The translations under genes and the position numbers were made by a program. From assembly GCF_024346955.1 (NCBI RefSeq), contig NZ_AP024883.1, forward strand, positions 3,224,001 to 3,288,000: a DNA stretch of 64,000 bases, read 5' to 3'. The notes under the pieces were generated by a model. The model had not been told where the DNA came from and did no database searches. It was given only the letters and a program-made list of their open reading frames with translations. Of the stretch, positions 16,719 to 26,348 are shown piece after piece. Numbering within the stretch: the stretch's first letter is position 1; the number at the start of each line of letters is the position of its first letter. This DNA is from Vibrio mangrovi (GTDB lineage: Bacteria > Pseudomonadota > Gammaproteobacteria > Enterobacterales > Vibrionaceae).

Positions 16719-17660
16719 CTACTCATCAGCATAGATTTTGATCTGTTTTTTCCCATGAATATCTATGCAACCACGATACATTCCCGAACAGTTGATTCCA
16801 AAATGAATTTCACCATTCTGATCAATTGCAATCAAACCACCTTCTCCGCCCAGCATCTTCACATCTCCCTGAATTACGGATGTACAGGCGGTATGAATAT
16901 CTTCCTGCAAATAGCGCATTCGGGCTGCAACATCACTGGCGACACAACAGCGGATGAATACTTCTCCCATTCCGGTAGCAGAAACTGCAACACGATGGTT
17001 CTCGGCATATGTCCCTGCCCCGATGATCGGCGAGTCACCAACCCGGCCATAGTGTTTATTCGTCACTCCACCCGTACTGGTCGCAGCAGCCAGATTTCCT
17101 TCGGCGTCCAGCGCAACTGCTCCGACAGTTCCAAATTTATGATCATCAGGATAATGAGATTCAGAAAGAGCCACTTTTCCCTGCTCCTTCATCGCTAAAA
17201 GCTGTTCATAGCGCCGGTCGGTAAAGAAATAATCCTGTTCGGTGTAGTCATACCCCAGATTTGACGCAAATTCTTCAGCACCCTCACCGATGAGCAATAC
17301 ATGCTCACTTTTCTGCATCACATCTCTGGCAAGTAACACCGGATTCCGGATATGCCGGATACCAGCAACAGCACCAGCCTGCCGCTGTTTACCGCTCATA
17401 ACGGCAGCATCCATTTCTACCATCTCTTTATCCGTCAGCACCGAACCTTTTCCAGCATTAAAATGTGGTGAATCCTCAAGAATTCTAACTGCACACACGA
17501 CAGCATCCACTGCACTTTTCCCTTGTCGAAGCAACTCATGTCCCTGGCTGACAGCCATATCCAGAGCCGATTCAATCTCCCGGCGAATGTCGCAGGTCAT
17601 CTGAGAACGCAAAATTGTCCCGGCACCACCATGAATCGCAATAGCAAAAGGTTTATTCAT
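16719..17660 (-). CDS. iaaA: Isoaspartyl peptidase / plant-type L-asparaginase
   Basis: 313 residues of the Ntn-hydrolase family that self-cleaves before a catalytic threonine. The conserved GTVGAVALD places that residue at Thr178, so the precursor would split into alpha (1-177) and beta (178-313) chains. The N-terminal IAIHGGAGT is the family signature, and the GGVTNKHYGRVGDSP region forms the substrate pocket. It removes isoaspartate from degraded peptides and can hydrolyse asparagine. Stands alone between slyD and purA. The gene symbol rests on family similarity; the substrate is not proven. Confidence 0.88.
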   Translation of the reverse strand: MNKPFAIAIHGGAGTILRSQMTCDIRREIESALDMAVSQGHELLRQGKSAVDAVVCAVRILEDSPHFNAGKGSVLTDKEMVEMDAAVMSGKQRQAGAVAGIRHIRNPVLLARDVMQKSEHVLLIGEGAEEFASNLGYDYTEQDYFFTDRRYEQLLAMKEQGKVALSESHYPDDHKFGTVGAVALDAEGNLAAATSTGGVTNKHYGRVGDSPIIGAGTYAENHRVAVSATGMGEVFIRCCVASDVAARMRYLQEDIHTACTSVIQGDVKMLGGEGGLIAIDQNGEIHFGINCSGMYRGCIDIHGKKQIKIYADE

Positions 17661-17682
17661 ACATACATCCTGTCAGACCAAC

Positions 17683-17713
17683 AAAAAACACCTGCACAAA
17701 AGGGCAGGTGTTT
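17683..17713 (-). terminator. Rho-independent terminator of slyD
   Basis: Arms AAACACCTGC and GCAGGTGTTT (17686-17695 and 17704-17713) pair perfectly around an 8-nt loop, followed on the minus strand by further T residues. It lies 35 bp after the slyD stop. Confidence 0.88.
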
Positions 17714-17747
17714 CCATAAAGATTCAGTGAAGCGAATCAGGATTCAA

Positions 17748-18326
17748 TTAATGGCAACCGCAACCGCCGTTACCACCACAGCAACCTTCTTCACCATGCT
17801 CGTGATCGTGACCACCACAGCAGCCTTCTTCACCATGTTCATGACCGTGACCACAGCCACCGCCCTGATGAATATGCCCATGCGCAATTTCTTCATCAGT
17901 TGCAGAACGAACGGCAACTACCTCAACGTCAAAAGTCAGAGTCTGACCAGCCAGCATGTGGTTACCATCAACCACAACTTCATCACCATCGACTTCAGTA
18001 ATTTCAACCGGAATCTGGCCCTGATCGGTTTCCGCCAGAAAACGCATGCCCGCTTCAAGCTGATCAACACCATGGAATACATCTGCCGGCACACGCTGAA
18101 CCAGATCATCATTATATTCACCGTATGCATCTTCAGGTGCGACTGTTGCGGTAAATTTGTCTCCTGCAACTTTACCTTCAAGCTCACGCTCCAGTCCTAC
18201 AATCAGGTTGTTGTGACCATGCAGGTAATCGAGTGGGGCATCAGCTGTTGACTGATCGGCTACAACACCATCTTCCAGTTTGAGTTGATAAGCCAGACTC
18301 ACCACAACATTCTTTTCAATTTTCAT
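17748..18326 (-). CDS. slyD: FKBP-type peptidyl-prolyl isomerase SlyD
   Basis: 192 residues starting MKIEKNVVVSLAYQLKLEDG; an upstream in-frame extension of eleven residues is not family-like. SlyD is a cytosolic prolyl isomerase and chaperone that also delivers nickel for hydrogenase assembly in E. coli. The FKBP domain (1-70 and 125-145) is interrupted by the insert-in-flap chaperone domain (about 75-125). The tail from about residue 150 is rich in His, Cys and Gly, with GHGHEHGEEGCCGGHDHEHG-like repeats, the metal-binding region. Ended by its own terminator. Confidence 0.96.
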   Translation of the reverse strand: MKIEKNVVVSLAYQLKLEDGVVADQSTADAPLDYLHGHNNLIVGLERELEGKVAGDKFTATVAPEDAYGEYNDDLVQRVPADVFHGVDQLEAGMRFLAETDQGQIPVEITEVDGDEVVVDGNHMLAGQTLTFDVEVVAVRSATDEEIAHGHIHQGGGCGHGHEHGEEGCCGGHDHEHGEEGCCGGNGGCGCH

Positions 18327-18447
18327 AAACGCTCCAAGGCATCGAGTGTATTTTGTCACCTGTCGTGACCGTATAGCATATGTCCAAGCGATCGGAAATC
18401 CTTGGAGAACTGCGCAATATTATGAAGAACTCTCCTCAAAACCTCAA

Positions 18448-18651
18448 TTAATCCGGTTTAAAAATACCAATCATTGCTTCTTCTGCATGAGTACTCTGCT
18501 GAACTGAACGTGGAGTTCTCTGTTCGGTGTAATCACATTCGACACACTCGACATACTCAATCTGATGATCTTCCCACCAGCGTAGCGAATCAGCTGTCTG
18601 ACACTGTGGACAACTGGCTCCGGCAATAAAACGTTTCTTTGTTCCTGCCAT
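18448..18651 (-). CDS. yheV: YheV-family zinc-ribbon protein
   Basis: 67 residues. The two Cys pairs CPQC (14-17) and CVEC (36-39) form a probable zinc ribbon, and the N-terminus MAGTKKRFIAGASCP is typical of YheV. Function is unknown. Its ATG follows the kefB stop codon directly with no gap, so it belongs to the kefG-kefB-yheV operon, an arrangement also known from E. coli. Confidence 0.88.
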   Translation of the reverse strand: MAGTKKRFIAGASCPQCQTADSLRWWEDHQIEYVECVECDYTEQRTPRSVQQSTHAEEAMIGIFKPD

Positions 18652-20457
18652 TTAATCTTGCTCTCTTTCCCAAAAATCACGAGCCTGATGGTCTTTTTCC
18701 ATTTCACGCCCAAATATTTCTTCCAGCTCCTGCCTGACCTCTTTGGCCCGCAATGAAAGTTGCTTATCTTCATTATGCATTGGCAGAAGCTCTTTTAGCA
18801 TAGCGTTATCCAGACGACGAAAATGTGACTCGGCTCGTTTCGCCTGATACGGATGCATCCCCAATTCAACCAAGGTCTGCCGCCCTAAATCCAGAGCGCC
18901 CAGAAAGGTTTCTCTAGAGTAATGTTCGACTCCATGGTTCAGTAACTGATACGCTTCAACCCGGCTCCGGGCCCGGGACAGAATTTTCAGCGTCGGAAAA
19001 TGATGCTGACATAATTCGACGATCGCCATCACTTCATCCGGATCATCCGTGCATATCACAATCGCTTCTGCATCTTCCGCACCGGCAGAACGAAGCAACT
19101 CTAGATTGGAAGCATCTCCGTAAAATACCTGATAGCCATATTTACGCAGTAACTTTATCTGGCTGGCATCACTTTCAAGAATGGTGACTTTAATTTTATT
19201 GGCGAACATCAGACGGCCGACAATTTGTCCAAACCGCCCAAACCCGGCAATAATGACTCTCGGCTCATGATTTTCAACATCAACAGTCAGGTCATCTGCC
19301 GTATTGAATCCGCGGGCAAACCAGCGCCTCTGAATGCTGAGCAATATCGGTGTCGTCACCATGGATAAACTGACGACCACCAGCAAAAATGAGGTTTGCT
19401 CTGATTGTAGCAATCCTTCAGATTGCGCCGCGGTAAAAATAACAAAAGCAAATTCACCGCCCTGGCTCAGAATCGCCGCCATATTACTACGAGCTTTAGC
19501 CCGGGTTCCGAACAGTCGCGCCAGTAAATAAAGGACACCACCTTTCACTGCCACAAGAATGGCTACAGCGGCTAAAATCTGTAGCGGATTCTGAATGAGC
19601 AGCCCCAAATCAACCGCCATACCGATGGCCATAAAAAATAGCCCGAGTAGTAAACCTTTAAATGGCTCTATCGAAACTTCCAGTTCATGGCGGAATTCAC
19701 TCTCTGCCAGTAGCACACCGGCCAGGAAAGTTCCCAGAGCCATAGACAACCCCAGAAACTGCATCAGCAACGCAATACTGATCACCAGCAGGAGAGCGGC
19801 TACTGTGAATAATTCCCTGACACCGCTCATCACAATATAGCGAAACAAAGGACTCAGCAGGAAGTGACCGCCAACCAGCAATCCGACGATACCACATAAC
19901 ATCCAGAGACCATCGATCCACTCTCCGGCAGAATTCCCGGCCAGAACAGGAAGAAGCGCCAGCATCGGGATCACTGCGATATCCTGAAATAACAGTACCG
20001 CAAACCCGGACTGCCCGGTTTCACTTCGCTCCAGCTCCTGCTCTTCTATAACCCGTAAAGCAATAGCCGTGGAAGAAAGTGCCAACCCCATTCCCATCAC
20101 CAGACTCGCCTGCCAGCTACTGACAAAAAAATGAATCAGGCTGGCTAAAACAGCGCTGGTCACAACAACCTGAGCACCGCCAAGCCCCAGAATAGGTGAT
20201 TTCATTTGCCAGAGCTTACGGGGATTCAGTTCCAGACCAATGACAAAAAGCAGCAGGACAACACCAAACTCGGCAAAATGCAAGATAGCTTCAACGTCAT
20301 TGATCAATCCCAGTCCCCAGGGACCGATCGCAACCCCGGCCAGCAGATAGCCCAGCACTGACCCCAGTCCTGCCCGCTGTGCCACCGGCACTGCAATCGC
20401 TGCCGCGGTCAGAAATACGGCACCGCTTTGCAGAAAGTCATTCGTCAGTGCAGCCAT
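18652..20457 (-). CDS. kefB: Glutathione-regulated potassium efflux protein KefB
   Basis: 601 residues of the CPA2 monovalent cation:proton antiporter family. About twelve membrane helices occupy residues 1-385, followed by a cytosolic Rossmann (RCK/TrkA-N) domain beginning RVIIAGFGRFGQIVGRL near residue 395. Kef systems are held closed by glutathione and opened by glutathione adducts, letting potassium out and acidifying the cell during electrophile attack. The start codon follows the kefG stop directly, with the ribosome-binding site GAGGAGGAA inside the end of kefG. KefB rather than KefC is favoured by the kefG/yheV neighbours. Confidence 0.92.
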   Translation of the reverse strand: MAALTNDFLQSGAVFLTAAAIAVPVAQRAGLGSVLGYLLAGVAIGPWGLGLINDVEAILHFAEFGVVLLLFVIGLELNPRKLWQMKSPILGLGGAQVVVTSAVLASLIHFFVSSWQASLVMGMGLALSSTAIALRVIEEQELERSETGQSGFAVLLFQDIAVIPMLALLPVLAGNSAGEWIDGLWMLCGIVGLLVGGHFLLSPLFRYIVMSGVRELFTVAALLLVISIALLMQFLGLSMALGTFLAGVLLAESEFRHELEVSIEPFKGLLLGLFFMAIGMAVDLGLLIQNPLQILAAVAILVAVKGGVLYLLARLFGTRAKARSNMAAILSQGGEFAFVIFTAAQSEGLLQSEQTSFLLVVVSLSMVTTPILLSIQRRWFARGFNTADDLTVDVENHEPRVIIAGFGRFGQIVGRLMFANKIKVTILESDASQIKLLRKYGYQVFYGDASNLELLRSAGAEDAEAIVICTDDPDEVMAIVELCQHHFPTLKILSRARSRVEAYQLLNHGVEHYSRETFLGALDLGRQTLVELGMHPYQAKRAESHFRRLDNAMLKELLPMHNEDKQLSLRAKEVRQELEEIFGREMEKDHQARDFWEREQD

Positions 20458-21054
20458 TTATTCCTCCTCTGGATGATGGGTGTTCGTTATCTCAGGAGCA
20501 CTCAGCCACCGACGATAAGACTCAGCATGTCCGTACCTTTCGGTTTCGGTCACATTACGAGACCAATATAAGATTAACGGCTCACACCACTCCATGCGAC
20601 AAAGAGAGGCAACCAGTTCAAAAGGCTGTAAAATCTCATCCAGCGGATATTTGTTGTATCCCTTACTGCCGAAAGCAGCTTTCTTCCCCCCGGTGGTAAT
20701 GACACTACGCCAGAGTTTCCCTTCCAGCGCACACCGGGCACCAAATGCGAAATCCTTGCATAACACCCGATCCAACCACTCTTTTAGCAAAGCAGGACAG
20801 GAATACATATATAACGGATGCTGAAAGACAATGACATCGTGTTCCATCAGCAATGCCTGTTCAGCATTCACATCGATGAAGAAATCCGGATAGGCAGCAT
20901 AAAGATCATGAATGGTGACATGCTCAAGCGGCTCGATCGCTTTGATCAATATCTGATTAACGACAGAACTCTGAGGCTCCGGATGCGCAAAGATCACCAG
21001 CACTTTGGGGCATTTCATGATAAGTGGAACCGAATCTGCCATGATTTTACTCAC
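20458..21054 (-). CDS. kefG: KefG, ancillary flavodoxin-fold protein of KefB
   Basis: 198 residues of the NAD(P)H-quinone oxidoreductase (flavodoxin-like) fold. LVIFAHPEPQSSVVNQIL forms the phosphate-binding loop, HDLYAAYPDF and FQHPLYMYSCPALLKEWLDR are family signatures. KefG binds the KefB channel and is needed for full activity; it resembles quinone reductases. First gene of kefG-kefB-yheV. Several Met codons lie near the start (MSKIMADS..MKCP), so the exact start is uncertain by up to 12 residues. Confidence 0.92.
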   Translation of the reverse strand: MSKIMADSVPLIMKCPKVLVIFAHPEPQSSVVNQILIKAIEPLEHVTIHDLYAAYPDFFIDVNAEQALLMEHDVIVFQHPLYMYSCPALLKEWLDRVLCKDFAFGARCALEGKLWRSVITTGGKKAAFGSKGYNKYPLDEILQPFELVASLCRMEWCEPLILYWSRNVTETERYGHAESYRRWLSAPEITNTHHPEEE

Positions 21055-21325
21055 TCCTATTTAGATGAATCATAACGCATTTTAGCCAGAGCACGCGTAT
21101 CTTTCCCGACGATTTCTGTAATAATTATTTTCGTCGTGAAATCACAACAACTCAAGTCATAACCTTCCTCCGGCAACAAATAAGCACACAGAAACACCAG
21201 CCGGGGTTATTGGTGTATATGTTATCACCTGCCATATAAATAGAAGATCTCTCGCCTAATCATCGACATTTATCGTCAATCCACCTACTATTTCGGGCAG
21301 TTCGCTTTCAACCTCAAAAATTTTT

Positions 21326-23239
21326 ATGATTACCTTCTCTGATATTCAGTTACTACGCGGCGGAAAACCGCTTTTAGAACAAGCCTCTGCAACCATCCAT
21401 CCGGGAGACAAAGTCGGTCTGGTCGGTAAAAATGGCTGCGGCAAATCTACTCTGTTTGCGTTACTGAAAGATGAACTGAGTGTCGATGCCGGTTCATTCA
21501 ACATGCCCGCGCAATGGGAACTTGCCTGGGTCGCTCAGGAGACACCGGCTCTGGAACGCAGTGCGATTGAATATGTCATCGATGGTGATCGGGAATACCG
21601 TTTGCTGGAAAAACAGTTACAACAGGCGGAGCAAAATGGAGAAGGCACCCGCGTCGCAGAACTACACGGTCATATAGAAACCATTGGTGGCTATAGTATC
21701 CGGGCAAGAGCCGCGGAGTTACTTGACGGTCTGGGGTTCAGTCAGGAACAGATGCAGTGGCACCTGACACAATTCTCCGGAGGGTGGCGGATGCGCCTGA
21801 ACCTGGCTCAGGCATTATTATGCCGTTCCGATCTGCTGTTACTCGACGAACCAACCAACCACCTGGATTTAGATGCCGTAATGTGGCTGGAACGCTGGCT
21901 GCAAAATTATCCGGGGACTCTGGTGTTAATCTCCCATGACCGGGATTTCCTCGATCCAATCGTCGGCAGAATTATCCATATCGAGAATCAGCAGCTCAAC
22001 GAATATACCGGAAACTATTCTTCTTTCGAGAATCAGAGAGCTGAAAAACTGGTCCTGCAACAGGCCATTTATCAGAAGCAGCAAAAACAGATCTCGCATA
22101 TGCAGAGTTATATTGATCGCTTCCGCTATAAAGCATCTAAAGCCCGGCAGGCACAGAGCCGGATCAAAGCACTGGAACGGATGGAAAAAGTTCTGCCGGC
22201 TCAGTTAGATAACCCTTTCAGCTTTGAGTTCAGAGAACCGGCTGCATTGCCAAATCCAATTCTGATGATGGATGAAGTCAGTGCCGGATATGGTGATGTT
22301 TCCATTCTCAGTCAGATCAGACTCAATCTGGTTCCGGGCAGTCGTATCGGGCTTCTGGGTCGTAATGGTGCCGGTAAATCGACACTCATTAAACTTCTGT
22401 CCGGAGAGCTAAAACCTCAGAGCGGCTCACTAACTTATTCTCAGGGCGTGAAGATCGGTTATTTTGCCCAGCATCAGTTGGAAACACTCCACCCTGAAGA
22501 AACCCCATTGCAGCATTTGATGCAGATCGCTCCAAATCATACGGAACAACAGTTGAGAGATTATCTCGGTAGTTTCGGCTTTCAGGGAGACAAAGCTCTG
22601 GAAAAAGTAGCGCCATTCTCCGGCGGAGAAAAAGCCCGTCTGGTACTGGCACTTATCGTCTGGCAGAAACCAAATCTGCTGCTACTGGATGAACCGACCA
22701 ACCACCTTGACCTGGATATGCGTCAGGCACTGACTCTGGCATTACAGACTTATGAAGGTGCAATGGTTATCGTCAGTCACGATCGGTATCTGCTCCGGGC
22801 AACCACTGATGATTTCTATCTGGTTCATGATGCACAGGTTGCATCATTCGATGGCGACCTGAATGACTACTATCGCTGGCTGACCGATCAACAAAAACAG
22901 GAAAAGAGAGAACAGACTCCGGCAAAAGAGAGTCAGTTCAGTGCCGCAGCCAAAAAAGAGCAGAAACGTAAAGAAGCCGAATTACGCAAACAAACAGCAC
23001 CAATTCGCAAGAAGCTGACACAACTGGAGCAGGAAATCGATAGATTACATGCGACCCTCAGCGATGCCGAGCAGCAATTAGCCGATTCCTCGCTGTATGA
23101 AAGCGAGAATAAAGCTAAACTTACTCAGGTGCTGGCACTTCAGGCTCAAAGCAAATCTGATCTTGATGAAGTGGAATCCCAGTGGATGGAACAGCAAGAA
23201 CACCTTGAACAGATGGAACAGGAGTTCAATTCTCTATGA
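21326..23239 (+). CDS. yheS: ABC-F family ATPase YheS
   Basis: 637 residues with two ABC ATPase domains and no membrane segments, the ABC-F arrangement. Domain 1: Walker A GLVGKNGCGKST (about 33-44), signature FSGGWRMRLN, Walker B LLLLDEPTNHLDLD. Domain 2: Walker A GLLGRNGAGKST, signature FSGGEKARL, Walker B again with DEPTNHLDLD. A charged coiled-coil tail follows from about residue 535. ABC-F proteins act on the ribosome; YheS has been linked to rescue of particular stalled nascent chains. It overlaps the next gene by four bases (ATGA). Confidence 0.94.
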   Translation: MITFSDIQLLRGGKPLLEQASATIHPGDKVGLVGKNGCGKSTLFALLKDELSVDAGSFNMPAQWELAWVAQETPALERSAIEYVIDGDREYRLLEKQLQQAEQNGEGTRVAELHGHIETIGGYSIRARAAELLDGLGFSQEQMQWHLTQFSGGWRMRLNLAQALLCRSDLLLLDEPTNHLDLDAVMWLERWLQNYPGTLVLISHDRDFLDPIVGRIIHIENQQLNEYTGNYSSFENQRAEKLVLQQAIYQKQQKQISHMQSYIDRFRYKASKARQAQSRIKALERMEKVLPAQLDNPFSFEFREPAALPNPILMMDEVSAGYGDVSILSQIRLNLVPGSRIGLLGRNGAGKSTLIKLLSGELKPQSGSLTYSQGVKIGYFAQHQLETLHPEETPLQHLMQIAPNHTEQQLRDYLGSFGFQGDKALEKVAPFSGGEKARLVLALIVWQKPNLLLLDEPTNHLDLDMRQALTLALQTYEGAMVIVSHDRYLLRATTDDFYLVHDAQVASFDGDLNDYYRWLTDQQKQEKREQTPAKESQFSAAAKKEQKRKEAELRKQTAPIRKKLTQLEQEIDRLHATLSDAEQQLADSSLYESENKAKLTQVLALQAQSKSDLDEVESQWMEQQEHLEQMEQEFNSL

Positions 23240-23742
23240 CTCAGACGCAGGTTCATATTTCCCTGACACTGGAGCGACTCTGGCAATTCAGTTTGCAATA
23301 TTACAGTGTGCGGGAAGTAAAAGAAGCCTGCCTGAGCCTACAAAACAACTACCACGGCAATGTCAACTTATTACTGTTACTCAAATGGCTGGATGAACAA
23401 CAGGCGAGTATCGATGAACAGGACTGGCACCGGGTGCTGACCTGCATTGGTCCGACCGAAGGATTGCTGCACAGCTACCGGGAACTCCGCAGAAAACTGA
23501 AAGTTCATCTGCCGGATACGCTTTATCGTGAATCGCTTCAGTTTGAGCTACAGCTGGAAAAACAGCAGCAGTCCGATCTGGTTGACTGTATTAATCAGCT
23601 TGAGCTCTATTCTGTCGGCTCACAACGAATGACCCAACGCTACTGTAAAGAACTGGCTGCTGATCATCTTGCCGGTATTTTCAGTAAGCCAGCCTCATTT
23701 TCACCAAAGCAGTTGTCATCAAAGCAGTCACCACAAAAATAA
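23236..23742 (+). CDS. TIGR02444 / DUF2390 family protein
   Basis: 168 residues, cytosolic, mostly helical, no signal peptide. The segment RLWQFSLQYYSVREVKEACL with NVNLLLLLKWLDEQ resembles the TIGR02444 family, whose function is unknown. Start overlaps the yheS stop (ATGA), and yheT follows, so it sits in the yheS-yheT-yheU unit, as I recall for vibrios. The C-terminal tail is a short Lys/Ser/Gln repeat (PKQLSSKQSPQK) of low complexity. Confidence 0.8.
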   Translation: MTQTQVHISLTLERLWQFSLQYYSVREVKEACLSLQNNYHGNVNLLLLLKWLDEQQASIDEQDWHRVLTCIGPTEGLLHSYRELRRKLKVHLPDTLYRESLQFELQLEKQQQSDLVDCINQLELYSVGSQRMTQRYCKELAADHLAGIFSKPASFSPKQLSSKQSPQK

Positions 23743-23801
23743 TTACCATCAGAGCAACAGGGAAAGTAACCGTGCAGAATTACTGTGAAAAGGATAATAC
23801 T

Positions 23802-24803
23802 GTGAGCCGGATTAACTCACTGACATTTAAACCGGCTTTCGGCGGAACAACACCTCATATACAGACACTGCTTCCCAGATGGGTACGCCGGGAACCGCTG
23901 TTTTCTCCGCACAGGGAAACACTGACAACGCCGGATGATGATATTCTGAGTCTGGCATGGAGCGAAGATCCATGCCTTCCATCAGTTCAGATCAAACCGC
24001 TGTTCATTTTATTTCATGGTCTGGAAGGGAACTTTGACAGCCCTTATGCCAACGGTCTGATGCATGCCTTTGCCCAACAAGGCTGGCTGGCCGTCATGAT
24101 GCATTTCCGGGGATGTGACGGGCAACCTAATCGCCGTCCCCGCGCTTATCATTCGGGAGAAACCAGTGATCCCCGCTATTTTCTGGAGCAAGTCAGCCTG
24201 CGTTTCCCCGGTAATTACAAAATGGCTGCCGGCATTTCTCTCGGTGGTAACATGCTGGCGAATTATCTGGCCGAGTTTGCCGATGAACCATTGCTCAATA
24301 GCGCGACCATTATTTCCGCTCCTTTCGATCTGGGCGCATGTTCAAGCAGAATCAATCAGGGATTTTCCCGTCTTTACCAGACTTATCTGCTCAGCTCACT
24401 CAAGAAAAATGCCTACCGCAAGTTAGATACACTTCAGCAGGCCATTCCGATCACTCAACCACTGATCCACCAGTTGAAAACATTACAGGAATTCGATGAT
24501 CTGATTACTGCTCCCTTACACGGTTTTTCCGATGCTCAGGACTATTATCAGCAATGTTCGGCAATTTCTAAACTGGACCGGATTCGCCTGCCAACCCTGA
24601 TTTTACACGCGAAAGACGATCCGTTTATGACAGACGCAGTCATTCCTAACACTCCACTTCCGAAAACAATACACTATCAGCTTCTGGAACATGGCGGGCA
24701 TGTCGGCTTTTTGAGTGGCAGCATCCTCAGACCCCGTTTCTGGCTGGAAGAAATGCTGCCGCAATATTATCGGGAAAAACGATATTATCGGGAAAAGCGA
24801 TGA
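23802..24803 (+). CDS. yheT: YheT-family alpha/beta hydrolase
   Basis: 333 residues if translation starts at the GTG of GTGAGCCGGATT, which has AAAAGGA at proper distance; another GTG ten codons earlier is possible. Alpha/beta hydrolase fold: HGLEGNFDSPYANGL is the oxyanion-loop region, SLGGN (GISLGGNMLANY) the nucleophile elbow with catalytic Ser, and EHGGHVGFL carries the catalytic His. Substrate unknown; related proteins are carboxylesterases. The C-terminus has a tandem duplication of an 18-bp unit (24768-24803), giving YYREKRYYREKR. Confidence 0.9.
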   Translation: MSRINSLTFKPAFGGTTPHIQTLLPRWVRREPLFSPHRETLTTPDDDILSLAWSEDPCLPSVQIKPLFILFHGLEGNFDSPYANGLMHAFAQQGWLAVMMHFRGCDGQPNRRPRAYHSGETSDPRYFLEQVSLRFPGNYKMAAGISLGGNMLANYLAEFADEPLLNSATIISAPFDLGACSSRINQGFSRLYQTYLLSSLKKNAYRKLDTLQQAIPITQPLIHQLKTLQEFDDLITAPLHGFSDAQDYYQQCSAISKLDRIRLPTLILHAKDDPFMTDAVIPNTPLPKTIHYQLLEHGGHVGFLSGSILRPRFWLEEMLPQYYREKRYYREKR

Positions 24804-24902
24804 TTATTATGAAAAGTTATCAAAAATCCGCAAATATGCATATTGAGTTCATTTGAGTATAATAGTCAGATATACCTGAGTAAAAAATAGAGAGTCATCA
24901 CT

Positions 24903-25115
24903 ATGATTGTTCCCTGGCAAACGATCGATCCGGACACACTCGATAACCTGATCCGGGAGTTTATTCTCCGGGAAGGGACCGATTACGGCGAGCAGGAAGT
25001 GTCTCTTGAGGACAAGGTTGCCCAGGTCAAACAGCAAATTCAGACCGGTGAAGCAGTCATCGTTTATTCAGAACTTCATGAATCCGTTGATATTCAACTA
25101 AACAGATATCGTTAA
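24903..25115 (+). CDS. yheU: YheU family protein (UPF0270)
   Basis: 70 residues starting MIVPWQTIDPDTLDNLIREF, the conserved YheU N-terminus, with EGTDYGEQEVSLEDKVAQV in the middle. Small cytosolic protein of unknown function. Lies between yheT and prkB, its usual position. Confidence 0.9.
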   Translation: MIVPWQTIDPDTLDNLIREFILREGTDYGEQEVSLEDKVAQVKQQIQTGEAVIVYSELHESVDIQLNRYR

Positions 25116-25164
25116 TTCATCAATTGTCCGGTGACAGCACCGATTTCCATGATATAGTGAATCA

Positions 25165-25192
25165 GATTTCCCGGAGAAAAAACCGGGAAATC
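25165..25192. other. Perfect 10-bp hairpin between yheU and prkB
   Basis: GATTTCCCGG and CCGGGAAATC pair perfectly around AGAAAAAA. No T-tract follows on the plus strand, so it is not a classical terminator. It sits 34 bp before the prkB start and could affect mRNA processing between the two genes. Confidence 0.5.
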
Positions 25193-25226
25193 GGTTGATT
25201 GAGTGAATGATAAGACAAGGTATGTC

Positions 25227-26096
25227 ATGTCAGCAAAACATCCGATTATCGCCGTAACCGGTTCTTCCGGAGCCGGTACAACGACAACCTCCGAAGCCTT
25301 CCGCAAAATGTTTAACATGATGCGAATCAAGCCAGCCTGGGTTGAAGGTGACAGTTTTCACCGCTTTACCCGGCCGGAAATGGACGTAGAAATTCGTAAG
25401 GCCAGGGAGCAGGGCCGCCATATCAGTTATTTCGGCCCTCAGGCAAATGACTTTCCTGCACTGGAAGAGTTTTTCCGGGAATATGGTCGTTCCGGGACAG
25501 GAAAAATTCGCCGTTATCTGCATACATTTGATGAAGCAGTTCCTTATAATCAGATGCCGGGAACATTTACTCCCTGGCAGGATCTGCCCAACGATACCAA
25601 TGTCCTCTTTTATGAAGGGTTACATGGCGGTGTTGTTGATGGAGAGACAAATGTCCCTCAGCATGTTGATTTTCTGATAGGCATGGTACCGATTGTCAAT
25701 CTGGAATGGATTCAGAAATATGTCCGGGATACCCGGGATCGGGGACACTCCAGAGAAGCGGTGATGGATTCGATTGTCCGTTCAATGGATGACTACCTGA
25801 ATTATATTACTCCTCAATTTTCCCGGACACATATCAACTTTCAGCGGGTTCCGACGGTTGATACCTCGAATCCTCTGAGCGCCAAGGGGATTCCGAGCCT
25901 GGATGAAAGTTTTGTCGTCATTCGTCTGCGTGGGATTAAAAAGGTCGATTTCCCTTATCTTTTGGCGATGATTGACGGTTCGTTTATGTCACGACATAAC
26001 ACCATTGTCGTACCGGGAGGAAAAATGAGTTTTGCAATGGAATTGATCGTTCGTCCAATCCTTCAGCAGTTGATTGAAACAGGGAAAATTGGTTAA
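25227..26096 (+). CDS. prkB: Phosphoribulokinase-like kinase PrkB
   Basis: 289 residues starting MSAKHPIIAVTGSSGAGTTT, the same length and start as the E. coli protein; the AAGG site precedes the ATG, so an upstream GTG start is rejected. The P-loop GSSGAGTTT is at residues 12-20. The family is related to Calvin-cycle phosphoribulokinase, but this lineage has no Calvin cycle, and the physiological substrate is not established. Located between yheU and crp as in E. coli and vibrios. Confidence 0.92.
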   Translation: MSAKHPIIAVTGSSGAGTTTTSEAFRKMFNMMRIKPAWVEGDSFHRFTRPEMDVEIRKAREQGRHISYFGPQANDFPALEEFFREYGRSGTGKIRRYLHTFDEAVPYNQMPGTFTPWQDLPNDTNVLFYEGLHGGVVDGETNVPQHVDFLIGMVPIVNLEWIQKYVRDTRDRGHSREAVMDSIVRSMDDYLNYITPQFSRTHINFQRVPTVDTSNPLSAKGIPSLDESFVVIRLRGIKKVDFPYLLAMIDGSFMSRHNTIVVPGGKMSFAMELIVRPILQQLIETGKIG

Positions 26097-26348
26097 CAAA
26101 CGATTCAATGGGACAGAATTTGGTGCTTTTAGTTCCTATACCGTGACAATGAGCACATTTTTGCGTACAAAATCACGGTCATGACACGATTAAAGTCAAG
26201 AAATTGTGTAAGAAAAAGGATACTATTTGAAACCGAAACAGAAGACAACTTGCAGGCTTTCTCAAGTGCTTTTATGCTAAGTATTCAGTTCGAGCTTCGC
26301 TAAAACATGGAAAGCAGCAAGCATACCCTGCAGAGGAAGAGAGATATT

